DNA of 64,000 nt from Lachnoclostridium sp. Marseille-P6806 (lineage in GTDB: Bacteria > Bacillota > Clostridia > Lachnospirales > Lachnospiraceae). Shown piece by piece: positions 34,613 to 43,963 of this stretch (within the stretch, counting starts at the first letter, position 1; the number at the start of each line of letters is the position of its first letter). A program made the translations under genes and the position numbers. The stretch covers positions 62,001 to 126,000 of the forward strand of contig NZ_LR130580.1 of assembly GCF_900625025.1 (NCBI RefSeq). Reading direction: 5' to 3'. Under the pieces are notes generated by a model, which ran no database searches, had not been told where the DNA came from, and saw nothing but the letters and a program-made list of their open reading frames with translations.

Positions 34613-35623
34613 CTAGGCGGTCCACTCCTGTGAAATCTCCGTCTTGCGGTCGCGGAGCATCAGATCCCGCACCGCCTCCGCCGCCGGCTTGTTTTCCATC
34701 AGAATCGCGTAAACCTCATCAATAATCGGCGTCGAAACGCCGTACTTTTCCCCGAGCTGCTTCCCCGCTTTCGCGGAATAGACACCCTCGACGATCTGCT
34801 GTACCTCGCGCATCGCCTCCTGCGGCGTTCTGCCCTGCCCGATGAGGATGCCGGCCCTGCGGTTGCGCGAGTGCATGGAGGCGCAGGTCACGATCAGATC
34901 GCCGATGCCCGTGAGCCCCGCAAAGGTTTCCGGGTGTCCGCCCATTGCCGTGCCAAGCCTTGTGATCTCCGCAATGCCGCGGGTGATGAGCGCCGCCTTG
35001 GTGTTGTCCCCGTAGCTCAGACCGTCGGCAATCCCCGCTCCCAGCGCCACCACATTCTTGAGAGCCGCGCCGATCTCCATCCCCAGAACATCCGGCGAGG
35101 CGTAGACGCGGAACACCTCATTCATGAAAATATCCTGTATATATTTTGCTGTTTTTTCGTCCGCCGCACCGGCGACAATCGCCGTGGGAATCCCTCTTCC
35201 GACCTCCTCGGCGTGCGTCGGCCCGCACAGAACCGCAACGTTCGCCTGCGGGATCTCCTGCCCGATAATGGCGGACAGAGTCATCAGGCTGTCCTCCTCG
35301 ATGCCCTTGGCCACAGAGACAATCAGCTGACCGTACTTGCAGAACTCCGCCATGCGCTTCGCCGTCGCCCGCGTAAAGGGGGACGGCACGGCGAGAACCA
35401 GCATATCCTTGTCCGACATGACGGGGCGGAGCTCCTCCGAGGCCTGCACTGTGTGCGGCAGCAGCGTCCCCGGAAGCTTTACTTTCTGCTCGTGGTCCCG
35501 GTTTATCATTTCGCACTCCGCCGGATCGATCGACCACACGGACACGCGGTGCCCGTTGCCCGCCAGCCGGTATGCGAGAGCCGTTCCCCAGCTTCCCGCG
35601 CCAATTATTCCGATATCAGCCAT
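34613..35623 (-). CDS. gpsA: Glycerol-3-phosphate dehydrogenase [NAD(P)+]
   Basis: 336 residues. GAGSWGTALAYRLAGNG is the dinucleotide-binding loop; CGPTHAEEVGRGIPTAIVAG, the catalytic Lys in GAALKNVVALGAGIADGL and NTKAALITRGIAEI follow. Makes sn-glycerol-3-phosphate, the acceptor for PlsY. It overlaps plsY by one base (TAATG), so the two phospholipid genes are coupled. Confidence 0.95.
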   Translation of the reverse strand: MADIGIIGAGSWGTALAYRLAGNGHRVSVWSIDPAECEMINRDHEQKVKLPGTLLPHTVQASEELRPVMSDKDMLVLAVPSPFTRATAKRMAEFCKYGQLIVSVAKGIEEDSLMTLSAIIGQEIPQANVAVLCGPTHAEEVGRGIPTAIVAGAADEKTAKYIQDIFMNEVFRVYASPDVLGMEIGAALKNVVALGAGIADGLSYGDNTKAALITRGIAEITRLGTAMGGHPETFAGLTGIGDLIVTCASMHSRNRRAGILIGQGRTPQEAMREVQQIVEGVYSAKAGKQLGEKYGVSTPIIDEVYAILMENKPAAEAVRDLMLRDRKTEISQEWTA

Positions 35624-36330
35624 TATTTTCCTTTCTTACCGCGTTCGCTTTTCAGCTTTTCCAGATCCTCTTCGGAAAGGGCCGCATGATTCCGCCGGCC
35701 CAGATAGGTCTTCCGCTCGCTGCCGTTCCGGAGCCGTTTGAGATTGCCCCTGTGCTGAAACCAGCACAGTCCGGTGATCAGCGCGCCGAGAAGATACATC
35801 TCAAGCCGTGTGCCGACAGATGCCGCGCCATAGCCGCCGCACTGTCCCATCACAATCAGCTGGATATAAAACACCGTCACCATGCAGAGCGACCCCAGCG
35901 ACACAAAGTGGGTGGAGAGCCACGGAATCATAAAGCTGAGAAAGCCCACCGGAATATAGGACCAGTGGAAGCCGCAGAGAAAGCCCGCCGTGACGGCGAC
36001 GCCCTTGCCTCCGTGAAACTTCATATAAAACGGATAATTGTGCCCGATGATGCAGCCGATCGCCGCCCACATCTTAAGCAGATAGATCTGATCCGGATAG
36101 CGCTCTCCAAAGATCAGCGCCGTGATCCACAGTGCCAGAACCGTCTTGAGCATATCCCCGGCGAGGACAATGATGCCGGAGCGGGTTCCCAGCGTCCGGA
36201 GCATATTGGTCGTCCCGGCATTGCCGCTCCCATAGTTCCGGATATCGATCCCCAGGAGCCGCCCGTACAGATAGGCCGTCTGAAACAGACCGAACAAGTA
36301 TCCTATAAGAAGACAGTACAATCTGACCAT
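35623..36330 (-). CDS. plsY: Acyl-phosphate:glycerol-3-phosphate acyltransferase PlsY
   Basis: 235 residues, five to six membrane segments. PlsY motifs: DIRNYGSGNAGTTNMLRTLG, HNYPFYMKFHGGKGVAVTAG and the later GFLSFMIPWLST region. Transfers acyl groups from acyl-phosphate (made by PlsX, encoded at 54.4 kb) to glycerol-3-phosphate. The C-terminal 30 residues are unusually long and basic (RKTYLGRRNHAALSEEDLEK). AAAGGA precedes the start. Confidence 0.93.
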   Translation of the reverse strand: MVRLYCLLIGYLFGLFQTAYLYGRLLGIDIRNYGSGNAGTTNMLRTLGTRSGIIVLAGDMLKTVLALWITALIFGERYPDQIYLLKMWAAIGCIIGHNYPFYMKFHGGKGVAVTAGFLCGFHWSYIPVGFLSFMIPWLSTHFVSLGSLCMVTVFYIQLIVMGQCGGYGAASVGTRLEMYLLGALITGLCWFQHRGNLKRLRNGSERKTYLGRRNHAALSEEDLEKLKSERGKKGK

Positions 36331-36347
36331 AACGATCCTTTCCGCGC

Positions 36348-37697
36348 TCAGTCTCTTCCCGCGCCGTTTTCGCCGCGTTCGCGGACAATGATCTTTAACG
36401 GCGTGCCCTTGAAGCCAAAAGTCGCCCGGAGCTGATTCTCCAGATAACGCTGGTACGAAAAATGGAACAGCTCCTTGTCATTGCAGAACATGACAAACGT
36501 CGGCGGCTTGACGCCGACCTGCGTCGCATAATAAATCTTGAGCATCCGCCCCTTGTCCGACGGAGGCTGCTGCATCACAACCGCCTCGGTGATGATCTCG
36601 TTGAGCACGCCCGTCTGAATACGCAGGTTCTGATTCGCCGAGACCGTGTCGATGAGATCATAGAGCCTGCCGAGGCGCTGCCCCGTCTCGGCGGAGATGA
36701 ACAGGATCTCCGCATAGCTCAGAAACGAGAGCGTTCTGCGTATTTTTTCCGTGAATTCCCCGACGGTGTGATTGTCCTTTTCGATCAGATCCCACTTGTT
36801 GACCGCGATGATGACCGCCTTGCCCCTGTCATGCGCAATGCCGGCAATCTTTGCGTCCTGCTCGCTGACGCCCTCTTTCGCGTCAATGACAAGAACCGTG
36901 ATATCCGCCCGCTCCACGGCGCCCACCGTGCGGACGATCATATAGCGCTCCAGCTCCTCCCTGATTTTGTTCTTTCTCCTAAGTCCCGCCGTGTCAATGA
37001 AGATATACTCCTGCCCACCGTGCATCACCGCCGTGTCGATGGCATCCCTTGTCGTCCCGGCAATGTCCGAGACGATCACGCGGTTCTCGCCGATCAGACG
37101 GTTGATGATCGAGGATTTGCCGACATTCGGCTTGCCGACGATTGCAATGCGGACGCGCGTATCCTCTTCCTCCGTCTCTTTCGGCTCGGGGAAGTGCTTC
37201 ACCACCTCGTCAAGCAGATCGCCGATGCCGAGACGGTTCGCCGAGGAAACCGGGAAAGGATCGCCGATGCCGAGATTGTAAAATTCGTAGACATCCGGCG
37301 TCATCACATCGAAGCGATCCACCTTGTTCACGACCAGAATGACCGGCTTGTGCGCGCGGCGCAGCATATCCGCCACCTTGCCGTCCGCGTCCATCATACC
37401 GGTTTTCACATCCGTCATGAACAGAATCACATCCGCCATATCAATCGCAAGCTGCGCCTGTTCTCTCATCTGGGACAGAATGACGTCCTTGGAATCCGGC
37501 TCGATGCCCCCGGTGTCGATCAGTGTGAACTCATGATTCAGCCACGCACAGTCCGCATAGATCCGGTCCCGCGTCACGCCGGGCGTATCCTTGACAATCG
37601 CAATATTTTCCCCTGCCAGCGCATTAAACAGGGTGGACTTGCCCACGTTCGGCCGGCCGACGACGGCGACGATGGGTCTGGATTTCTTTTTGCTCAT
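36348..37697 (-). CDS. der: Ribosome-associated GTPase Der (EngA)
   Basis: 449 residues. Two GTPase domains in tandem: first P-loop GRPNVGKSTLFNALAG (near residue 13), second GKPNVGKSSIINRLIG (near 186), each with DT(A/G)G and NKxD motifs, then a KH-like C-terminal domain. Acts in 50S subunit assembly. The gene starts the der-plsY-gpsA-tyrS run; GAGG lies five bases before the ATG and a promoter is at 37753-37781. Confidence 0.96.
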   Translation of the reverse strand: MSKKKSRPIVAVVGRPNVGKSTLFNALAGENIAIVKDTPGVTRDRIYADCAWLNHEFTLIDTGGIEPDSKDVILSQMREQAQLAIDMADVILFMTDVKTGMMDADGKVADMLRRAHKPVILVVNKVDRFDVMTPDVYEFYNLGIGDPFPVSSANRLGIGDLLDEVVKHFPEPKETEEEDTRVRIAIVGKPNVGKSSIINRLIGENRVIVSDIAGTTRDAIDTAVMHGGQEYIFIDTAGLRRKNKIREELERYMIVRTVGAVERADITVLVIDAKEGVSEQDAKIAGIAHDRGKAVIIAVNKWDLIEKDNHTVGEFTEKIRRTLSFLSYAEILFISAETGQRLGRLYDLIDTVSANQNLRIQTGVLNEIITEAVVMQQPPSDKGRMLKIYYATQVGVKPPTFVMFCNDKELFHFSYQRYLENQLRATFGFKGTPLKIIVRERGENGAGRD

Positions 37698-37752
37698 AAA
37701 AACCTCATACTGTCACAAAACGTTCTGCCTCCCGCAGATATAAAACAGGTTC

Positions 37753-37781
37753 ATTCTATCGAAAAAAAACAGATTCTTCAA
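37753..37781 (-). promoter_or_regulatory. Sigma-A promoter for der-plsY-gpsA-tyrS
   Basis: Minus strand TTGAAG (37781-37776), 17 bp including a run of eight T, TAGAAT (37758-37753). Divergent from the prs promoter 24 bp away. Confidence 0.8.
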
Positions 37782-37804
37782 GCTCTGCGCTCCGGGTTTT
37801 CCCC

Positions 37805-37833
37805 TTGCCCGCGCCGCGTTTTGCACGTATAAT
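37805..37833 (+). promoter_or_regulatory. Sigma-A promoter for prs
   Basis: TTGCCC (37805-37810), 17 bp, TATAAT (37828-37833). The leader of about 50 nt begins with a GC-rich hairpin (GGCCCCATGGGCGGGCCCC). Confidence 0.8.
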
Positions 37834-37890
37834 GGGGAGCGGCCCCATGGGCGGGCCCCTCCGCAAATATTCTTAATTACGAGGTCAGAC

Positions 37891-39093
37891 ATGTCCGACA
37901 AACCGCTTCACGAGCAACTTGAAAGATTACTTCCGGCCGCGCCTCTTGGCCTGATTGTTCTTCCCTCCGCGGCGGAGCTCGGACGCTCCGTCGATCACTG
38001 GATCTGCGATTTCCGCAGGGCGGATCACAGCATCACCAAAAAGGATCCCGCTTTTCGCGATTATGTACGGGAGAGCTATCAGATCAGCGCTCCCACGCCC
38101 CGCTTCGGCTCCGGCGAAGCCAAGGCCGTTCTGCCCGAGTCTGTCCGCGGCAAGGATATCATGATCCTCGCGGATGTCTGCAATTACTCTCTCACCTACC
38201 GGATGCGCGGCTTTACCAACCGCATGTCGCCGGACGATCATTTTCAGGATCTCAAGCGCGTCATTGCCGCGATCAACGGGAAAGCACATCGCATTTCCGT
38301 CATTATGCCTTTCCTCTACGAGGGACGCCAGCACAAGAGGAGCGGCCGAGAGTCTCTCGACGGCGCCATGATGCTGAAAGAGCTCGTCGATATGGGAATC
38401 ACCAACTTCATCACCTTTGACGCACACGATCCCCGGATCCAGAGCGTGGCGCCGCTCACCAATTTCGACAATTTCCTGCCCCCCTATCAGTTCCTGCGCA
38501 CGCTTCTTTCCAGCGAAAAGGATCTCATCATCGACAAGGATCACATCACCGTCATCAGCCCCGACGAGGGGGCCATGGAGCGGGCGATCTACTTCGCCTC
38601 CGTCATCGGGGCGGACACCGGCATGTTTTACAAGCGCCGTGATTACTCTCTCATCGTAAACGGGAAAAATCCGATCGTCGCCCACGAGTTTCTCGGCTCC
38701 GACATCACGGGGCGCGACGTCATCGTGATCGACGACATGATTTCCTCCGGCGGCTCGATGCTCGATACGGCGAGACAGCTCAAGGAGCGCGGCGCTCGGC
38801 GCGTCTTCATCTGCTGCACGTTCGGCCTCTTCACCGATGGTCTCGCGCGCTTTGACGAAGCATATGAAAACCGCTGGTTCGACAGAGTCATCTGCACCAA
38901 CTTAAGCTACCTCAACCCCGCTCTCGCCTCCCGCCGCTGGTTCTCCGCTGCGGATATGAGCAAATACCTTGCGACGATCATCGACTATTTCAACCACGAT
39001 GCCTCGATCAGCAATGTCACCACGCCCACGGACAAGATCCACGAGATTCTCGACGCCTACAACAGCAACCGGAGCCTTGTCGACGAAATATAA
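37891..39093 (+). CDS. prs: Ribose-phosphate pyrophosphokinase (long clostridial type)
   Basis: 400 residues, longer than the usual 310-320. Makes PRPP from ribose-5-phosphate and ATP for purine, pyrimidine, His and Trp synthesis. FEATURES: nucleotide/metal region ITFDAHDPRIQSVAP and the PRPP-binding loop DVIVIDDMISSGGSMLDTAR near residue 287. An N-terminal extension and a C-terminal tail account for the length; this divergent form is typical of Lachnospiraceae. GAGGT lies five bases before the ATG. Confidence 0.9.
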   Translation: MSDKPLHEQLERLLPAAPLGLIVLPSAAELGRSVDHWICDFRRADHSITKKDPAFRDYVRESYQISAPTPRFGSGEAKAVLPESVRGKDIMILADVCNYSLTYRMRGFTNRMSPDDHFQDLKRVIAAINGKAHRISVIMPFLYEGRQHKRSGRESLDGAMMLKELVDMGITNFITFDAHDPRIQSVAPLTNFDNFLPPYQFLRTLLSSEKDLIIDKDHITVISPDEGAMERAIYFASVIGADTGMFYKRRDYSLIVNGKNPIVAHEFLGSDITGRDVIVIDDMISSGGSMLDTARQLKERGARRVFICCTFGLFTDGLARFDEAYENRWFDRVICTNLSYLNPALASRRWFSAADMSKYLATIIDYFNHDASISNVTTPTDKIHEILDAYNSNRSLVDEI

Positions 39094-39154
39094 GGCCTCT
39101 CGGTCGAACCGGAGGCGGCTGCAGCCGCGGCGGCGCTCCGCATGGATCACAGCA

Positions 39155-40318
39155 TCATACTCCTCTGTACGGAAAGGCATTGCGGATCCAGCGGATCCCG
39201 CTGTCGTCGATTGCGATCACATCATAGCGGCAGGACTCGCTCTCCGGCAGTCCGTGTACTGCCCGGTACACATCCGACGCCCTGCTGATTCTTTTCTGCT
39301 TCGTGCCATTCACGGCGTCCTCGCCGCAGCCGAAGCGATCTGATCCGCGGTATTTCACCTCCGCAAATACCAGCGTTCCATCGGCCTCCCGGGCAATCAG
39401 GTCGATCTCGCCCTGTCCGGTCCGGAAGCTGTGCTCCAGAATCGCCAGTCCTCTTCCCTGCAAATACTGCGCCGCGCGTTCCTCCTGTCCGGTTCCGAGC
39501 GCGCGGAGATTCCTGCCCCAAGGGCCTTTCCCCGCATAGGCCGAATCCGGAGCCGTAAAGCTGCGGATGAACGACCGGCGGTGTATGGGACAGGGGCCGT
39601 ATTTTTTCAGCGCTTCGATGTGCCGCGCAGAGCCGTAGCCCTTATTCTCCGCAAAGCCGTATTCCGGAAATTCGAGATCGTACTCCTGCATAATACGGTC
39701 CCTTGCCACCTTTGCCAGAATACTCGCAGCCGCGACCGAAAGACAGAGCGCGTCTCCTTTCACCACCGGGACCTGCGGCAGATAGACGCCGGGAATCCGC
39801 ACCGCATCGTTCACAAGCACCTCCGGCTGCGGATCAAGACGGGAAAGCGCGCTGCGCATGGCCTCATAGCTCGCCTGCAGGATATTGATTTCGTCGATGC
39901 GCCCCGGATCGGCAAAGCCGACGGCCCACGACACTGCTTCCCGGGTGATCACGTCATAGAGCTCCTCCCGCTTCCCCGCGGACAGCTTCTTGGAATCATT
40001 CAGATAGAGCAGCTCATGATCCGGGGGGAGAATCACCGCGCCGGCCGCCACAGGCCCCGCCAGAGGTCCTCGCCCCGCCTCGTCGATGCCGCAGAGAAAG
40101 CCCGTGGTAAGATAGCCCGACGCCGCGCGGAGCTCAAAGGCCCGCATGTCCGCCACTCTTTTTCTCTCCCGCTCCGCCTCCGCAAGGCGTTTTCCGGCGC
40201 GCGCCGCAAGCGCCCGCACTCCGTTCCGTCCGTCTTCGCCGTACTGTTCAATGAGAAGCGGCAGCTCATTCTCCGATGCCGCCTGAAACCGTTCCCGGAT
40301 TTCCCGAATCGTCTCCAT
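39155..40318 (-). CDS. rnhB: RNase HII fused to a YraN (UPF0102) nuclease-like domain
   Basis: 387 residues. An N-terminal helical part (1-70) leads into RNase HII: CGIDEAGRGPLAGPVAAGAV with catalytic Asp79-Glu80, DSKKLS, and KGDALCLSVAAASILAKVAR. From about residue 268 the sequence is UPF0102/YraN: GRNLRALGTGQEERAAQYLQ, QGEIDLIAREADGTLVFAEV, a PD-(D/E)XK-like core. In most genomes these are separate neighbouring genes (rnhB-yraN). No stop or frameshift separates the domains. The fusion ties RNA-DNA hybrid cleavage to a putative endonuclease. It abuts rbgA with no gap. Confidence 0.92.
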   Translation of the reverse strand: METIREIRERFQAASENELPLLIEQYGEDGRNGVRALAARAGKRLAEAERERKRVADMRAFELRAASGYLTTGFLCGIDEAGRGPLAGPVAAGAVILPPDHELLYLNDSKKLSAGKREELYDVITREAVSWAVGFADPGRIDEINILQASYEAMRSALSRLDPQPEVLVNDAVRIPGVYLPQVPVVKGDALCLSVAAASILAKVARDRIMQEYDLEFPEYGFAENKGYGSARHIEALKKYGPCPIHRRSFIRSFTAPDSAYAGKGPWGRNLRALGTGQEERAAQYLQGRGLAILEHSFRTGQGEIDLIAREADGTLVFAEVKYRGSDRFGCGEDAVNGTKQKRISRASDVYRAVHGLPESESCRYDVIAIDDSGIRWIRNAFPYRGV

Positions 40319-41188
40319 CTATATGCTCCCGTCCTCCAGAGAAATGCGTCCCAGACGGCCGCTCCGGAAATCGTCGATAATCAGCGCGGCCGCCCGTGCA
40401 AGATCGGGCTCCTGCCCCTTTTTCCAGAGATTCCTCACCATAGCCACCGCCCTCAGATGCGCCGTCTGATCCTCCCCCTCAATCACGGGAAAACGGACGT
40501 TTTCTCCGGCATACCGTCTTTCCATGATTCCCGGATATTTCGCCGTAAGGTAGCGGATCAGGCGCGACGCCAGCCCGCCGATGTCCAGAATATCGTCCGA
40601 AATCGAGCCGATGAGCGCGAGGCGCACGCCGATATCCGGATCCTCAAAGCGGGGCCAGAGTATCCCGGGCGTGTCGAGGAGCTGCATGGTTCCGCCCAGA
40701 CTGATCCACTGCTTGCCCTTCGTGACCCCGGGCCGGTTTCCGACCTTGGCAGAGCCTCTCCCCGCAAGCGTGTTGATGAGCGTGGATTTTCCCACATTCG
40801 GTATTCCCACCGCCATGGCGCGAAGCGGACGGTTCAGGATGCCCCGCTTCCTGTCCCTTTCGATTTTCGCCCGGCAGGCCTCCTCCATTGCGCGCCTTAC
40901 GCCCCCCGTATCCTTTCGGGTACGCGCATCCATGATCAGCACCAACTGCCCCGTTTCACGGAGCGCAGAGGCATAGCGCTCGGTGCGGACCGGATCCGCC
41001 AGATCCGCCTTATTCAGAACAAGGATGCGCGGCTTGCTGCCGCACAATGCCGCTATATCGGGATTGCGGCTTCCCGCCGGAACACGGGCGTCCGCCAGCT
41101 CGATCAGCAGATCCACCAGAGCGAGCTGCTCCTGCATCATGCGCCTTGCCTTGGTCATATGCCCCGGATACCAGTTCAAATTCTGCAT
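40319..41188 (-). CDS. rbgA: Ribosome biogenesis GTPase RbgA (YlqF)
   Basis: 289 residues. Circularly permuted GTPase: G4 LNKADLAD comes before the P-loop GIPNVGKSTLINTLAG (about 127-142) and G3 DTPG. Starts MQNLNWYPGHMTKARRMMQE as in the family. Late 50S assembly. ATG 41188 is preferred over 41200 because GAGG lies six bases upstream and it matches the family start. Confidence 0.94.
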   Translation of the reverse strand: MQNLNWYPGHMTKARRMMQEQLALVDLLIELADARVPAGSRNPDIAALCGSKPRILVLNKADLADPVRTERYASALRETGQLVLIMDARTRKDTGGVRRAMEEACRAKIERDRKRGILNRPLRAMAVGIPNVGKSTLINTLAGRGSAKVGNRPGVTKGKQWISLGGTMQLLDTPGILWPRFEDPDIGVRLALIGSISDDILDIGGLASRLIRYLTAKYPGIMERRYAGENVRFPVIEGEDQTAHLRAVAMVRNLWKKGQEPDLARAAALIIDDFRSGRLGRISLEDGSI

Positions 41189-41202
41189 AATAATCCTCAT
41201 GC

Positions 41203-41790
41203 TTATCGGATCCGGCCCATGCCAGAATCCCCCTCCGGAAGAGACAGCCACGCCCTCCCCAGAATCGAACTCTCCGTCACCGCGCCGATTCCCGCCGAAC
41301 GGCTGTCCTCGCTGTTGTTGCGGTTGTCGCCGAGCACAAAATATTCCCCGTCCTGCAGATGAATCGCCTCCGCAGCAATGCCGGCGTCTTCCATTTTATC
41401 ATATTTCCCCGAAGAGACGTCCGGAACACCCCCTACCATCAGCTCGCCGTCGATGATCTGAATGACGTCTCCCGGCTCGCCCACGACCCGCTTGACATAA
41501 GGATGCGCTCCGGTGTTTCCCCCGGGATAAAAGGCGATGACATCGCCGCGGTGAATGCCGGTGAGGCGATGCATCACCCTGTCGATCAGAACGTTCTGCT
41601 CATTCACAAGCTGAGGCTCCATGGACTGTCCGATGACCAATATGCGAAATCCGAAGCAGATCACAAAAACGACCCCCAGCAGGACCGCCACGGCCGTATA
41701 GACGATCCAAAGCAGGATCTCCCGGAAAATTCCCGAATTCAGTCTGCGTTTTCTTTCATAAAAGCTGAGCCCCTGATTCTTTCTCCGCAT
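41203..41790 (-). CDS. lepB: Signal peptidase I
   Basis: 195 residues. One N-terminal membrane segment (about 27-48), then catalytic Ser56 in IGQSMEPQL and Lys100 in YVKRVVGEPGD; box E GDNRNNSEDSR follows. Cleaves signal peptides on the outer face of the membrane. ATG 41790 follows GAGGAG; the longer frame overlaps the rplS terminator and is unlikely. Confidence 0.93.
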   Translation of the reverse strand: MRRKNQGLSFYERKRRLNSGIFREILLWIVYTAVAVLLGVVFVICFGFRILVIGQSMEPQLVNEQNVLIDRVMHRLTGIHRGDVIAFYPGGNTGAHPYVKRVVGEPGDVIQIIDGELMVGGVPDVSSGKYDKMEDAGIAAEAIHLQDGEYFVLGDNRNNSEDSRSAGIGAVTESSILGRAWLSLPEGDSGMGRIR

Positions 41791-41825
41791 CGTCTCTCCT
41801 CTCTGCTTCTCCCTCCGGACAACAC

Positions 41826-41870
41826 AAAACCGCCGCACCTTACATTACGATAAAGTGCGGCGGTTTTCAA
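41826..41870 (-). terminator. rplS terminator
   Basis: AAAACCGCCGCACCTT (41826-41841) pairs with AAAGTGCGGCGGTTTT (41852-41867); minus strand continues TTTTGTGTT. It separates rplS from lepB, so lepB-rbgA-rnhB need read-through or an unseen promoter in the 36 bp before the lepB ATG. Confidence 0.9.
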
Positions 41871-41914
41871 TCTTCTTGGTAAAGAACGGCCGGTGCTGTC
41901 GCGAAGCAGACGGA

Positions 41915-42259
41915 TTACCGCAGCTCCTTGACTTTCGCTTTCTTGCCGCTCAGCTCGCGGAGATAATTCAGCTTCGCTCTTCTGACCTTACCCCGGCGAA
42001 TCACATCGATCTGCTCGACGTTCGGGCTGTGAAGAAACCATGTCTTCTCAACGCCGACACCACTGGAGGACTTGCGAACCGTGAACGTGGTTCTGGCTCC
42101 CGCGCCCTGAATCTTCAGAACAGTTCCCTCGAACATCTGCACTCTCTCGCGGTTTCCCTCCTTGATGCGGTTATGCACGCGGACGGTATCGCCCGTGTTG
42201 AACTGGGGAACCTCCTGCTTGAGCTGCGCCTGTTCGATCTCTCTGATAATGTCTGACAT
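41915..42259 (-). CDS. rplS: 50S ribosomal protein L19
   Basis: 114 residues: [60 protein letters not shown]. Standard length. ATG 42259 is preceded by AGGTG. A structured leader (42262-42385) separates it from trmD. Confidence 0.97.
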   Translation of the reverse strand: MSDIIREIEQAQLKQEVPQFNTGDTVRVHNRIKEGNRERVQMFEGTVLKIQGAGARTTFTVRKSSSGVGVEKTWFLHSPNVEQIDVIRRGKVRRAKLNYLRELSGKKAKVKELR

Positions 42260-42261
42260 AT

Positions 42262-42385
42262 GCTTCACCTTTCCTTTATGGATGTTCGTACTCCGTGTGA
42301 GTACACCGCCGCAGACCGGCGCGTGCGCAGTTCCCGTGAACCGCCGGACAGTGGAACATCTCCCTGCCTTGAACACAACATTGTA
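42262..42385 (-). promoter_or_regulatory. Candidate structured leader of rplS
   Basis: 124-nt gap between trmD and rplS with hairpins close to the start codon: GTACTC-ACACG-GAGTAC (about 42287-42303 on the minus strand) and a GC-rich fold around GCGCACGCGCCGGTCTGCGG. Firmicutes rplS genes often carry an L19 autoregulatory leader (Rfam L19_leader). Membership was not tested. Confidence 0.45.
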
Positions 42386-42388
42386 AGA

Positions 42389-43099
42389 TTAACACGAATG
42401 CTCCCGCTCCGCAAGCTGATATTTCTCATAGAGATCAGGCCGGCGCTGCTTCGTCCTCTCGAGAGACTGCGCAAGCCGCCACGCATCCACTTTGGCGTGA
42501 TCTCCGCTCAGAAGAATCTCCGGAACCCGGCGCCCCCGCCACTCCTCGGGCCGCGAATACTGGGGATATTCCAGAAGACCATTCTGAAAGGAGTCCGTCT
42601 CTGCCGAGCTCCCGTTATTCAAGACGCCGGGAACCAGCCTTGCAACGGCGTCGACGAGAATCATGGCCGGAAGCTCCCCGCCGGTCAGAACATAATCGCC
42701 GATTGAAATTTCGTCCGTTACGATCTCCTCCAGCACCCGCTCGTCGATGCCCTCGTAATGACCGCACAGAAGAATCAGCTCCTCCTCGCGGGAAAGCTCC
42801 TCAGCCGTCTCCTGCGTGAATACCCGCCCTGCGGGCGTGAGATAGACCACGCGCGCTTTCTGCGGAAGCCTCTCCTGAATCGAGCGCCAGCAGTCGTAGA
42901 CCGGCTGGGCCTGCATCAGCATGCCCGCGCCGCCACCGTAGGTATAATCATCCACCCGACCATGACGGTTCTCCGTGTAGCTGCGGATATCGACCGCCTC
43001 GCAGGAGATCAGCCCCCGATCCATGGCCCGCGCCAGAATACTGGTATTCAGTCCGTTCATGACCATATCGGGGAACAGCGTCATGATATGAAAATTCAT
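42389..43099 (-). CDS. trmD: tRNA (guanine37-N1)-methyltransferase
   Basis: 236 residues. SPOUT knot motifs: [38 protein letters not shown] and [20 protein letters not shown]. Methylates G37 of tRNAs using SAM. Lies 16 bp after rimM, the usual order. Confidence 0.97.
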   Translation of the reverse strand: MNFHIMTLFPDMVMNGLNTSILARAMDRGLISCEAVDIRSYTENRHGRVDDYTYGGGAGMLMQAQPVYDCWRSIQERLPQKARVVYLTPAGRVFTQETAEELSREEELILLCGHYEGIDERVLEEIVTDEISIGDYVLTGGELPAMILVDAVARLVPGVLNNGSSAETDSFQNGLLEYPQYSRPEEWRGRRVPEILLSGDHAKVDAWRLAQSLERTKQRRPDLYEKYQLAEREHSC

Positions 43100-43115
43100 A
43101 GCCCACTCCCCATCC

Positions 43116-43628
43116 TTACAAATCGGTCAGCCCCGGCATGAGAAAGACCCGGATATAGCCCTTTTCCGGGCAGACCTCCCGCACGCAGTCCGGAATCACG
43201 GGGAGAAGAAGCTCTTTTCCCTCTGGCCTCTGCACCACATAGACCTTGTTGGCGCCGGTTTCCAGCACATCTGTCAGCGTGCCGATCGCCTCATCCGCTT
43301 CGCCGATCACGGAGAGTCCGATCAGATCCGGGATGAAATGTTCGCCCTCCGCAAGCGGGACGGCGTCTTTCCGGTCAATTTCCAGATCAAAGCTGCGGAG
43401 ACGCTCCACATCCTCGATCCGGTCAAATTCCTCAAAGCCGAGCACCACAAACTGGCCGACAAATTTCACGGAGCGGATGGTGAGGATCTGCTCCTGCTTT
43501 CTGCCGACCAGATATACGGTCTTCAGCTTCCGGAAGCGCTGCGGATCGTCCGTCGTCGGGAAAACCCGAACCTCGCCTTTCAATCCGTGCATTCCGGCAA
43601 TAATTCCTACGCGAAACCGTTCTGTCAT
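43116..43628 (-). CDS. rimM: Ribosome maturation factor RimM
   Basis: 170 residues. [20 protein letters not shown] is the family start; the PRC-barrel C-terminal half includes [20 protein letters not shown] and [15 protein letters not shown]. Helps 30S assembly. Start at 43628, seven bases after khpA, without a strong ribosome binding site, so coupling to khpA is likely. Confidence 0.93.
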   Translation of the reverse strand: MTERFRVGIIAGMHGLKGEVRVFPTTDDPQRFRKLKTVYLVGRKQEQILTIRSVKFVGQFVVLGFEEFDRIEDVERLRSFDLEIDRKDAVPLAEGEHFIPDLIGLSVIGEADEAIGTLTDVLETGANKVYVVQRPEGKELLLPVIPDCVREVCPEKGYIRVFLMPGLTDL

Positions 43629-43635
43629 ATGCCGC

Positions 43636-43863
43636 TCAGTCGATGTCCACATCCACTCTGGTGTTGTCTCTGGTGGACGCGGCCTTGACCACGGAACGGA
43701 TCGCCCGCGCGATTCGCCCCTGCCTGCCGATCACCTTGCCCATATCGGAGGGGGCGACATGAAGCTGAACCTTGACATTTTTTCCGTCTCTGGTTTCTGT
43801 GACGACGACTTCATCGGGATGATCCACCAGAGATTTTGCGATCACTTCCACTAATTCTTTCAA
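43636..43863 (-). CDS. khpA: KH-domain RNA-binding protein KhpA
   Basis: 75 residues from a TTG start. The canonical KhpA N-terminus (M)KELVEVIAKSLVDHPDEV begins here, and GAGGT lies five bases before TTG. An ATG four codons upstream (43875) overlaps that ribosome binding site. The KH loop GKVIGRQGR is intact. Partner of KhpB in post-transcriptional control. Between rpsP and rimM, as in most Firmicutes. Confidence 0.88.
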   Translation of the reverse strand: MKELVEVIAKSLVDHPDEVVVTETRDGKNVKVQLHVAPSDMGKVIGRQGRIARAIRSVVKAASTRDNTRVDVDID

Positions 43864-43963
43864 TTTCGACCTCATAGCTGCCGCTGTGCGCACGCCTCCG
43901 TATTCGCCCGGCGGGGGCGCGCAGTGCAGATCTCTTCCTCTGACGGAAGCAAACGGACGGGAT

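Noticed and set aside
39431-41362. 643-residue plus-strand frame
   Set aside because: Antisense to rnhB-yraN, rbgA and lepB; Arg/His-rich with no family features.
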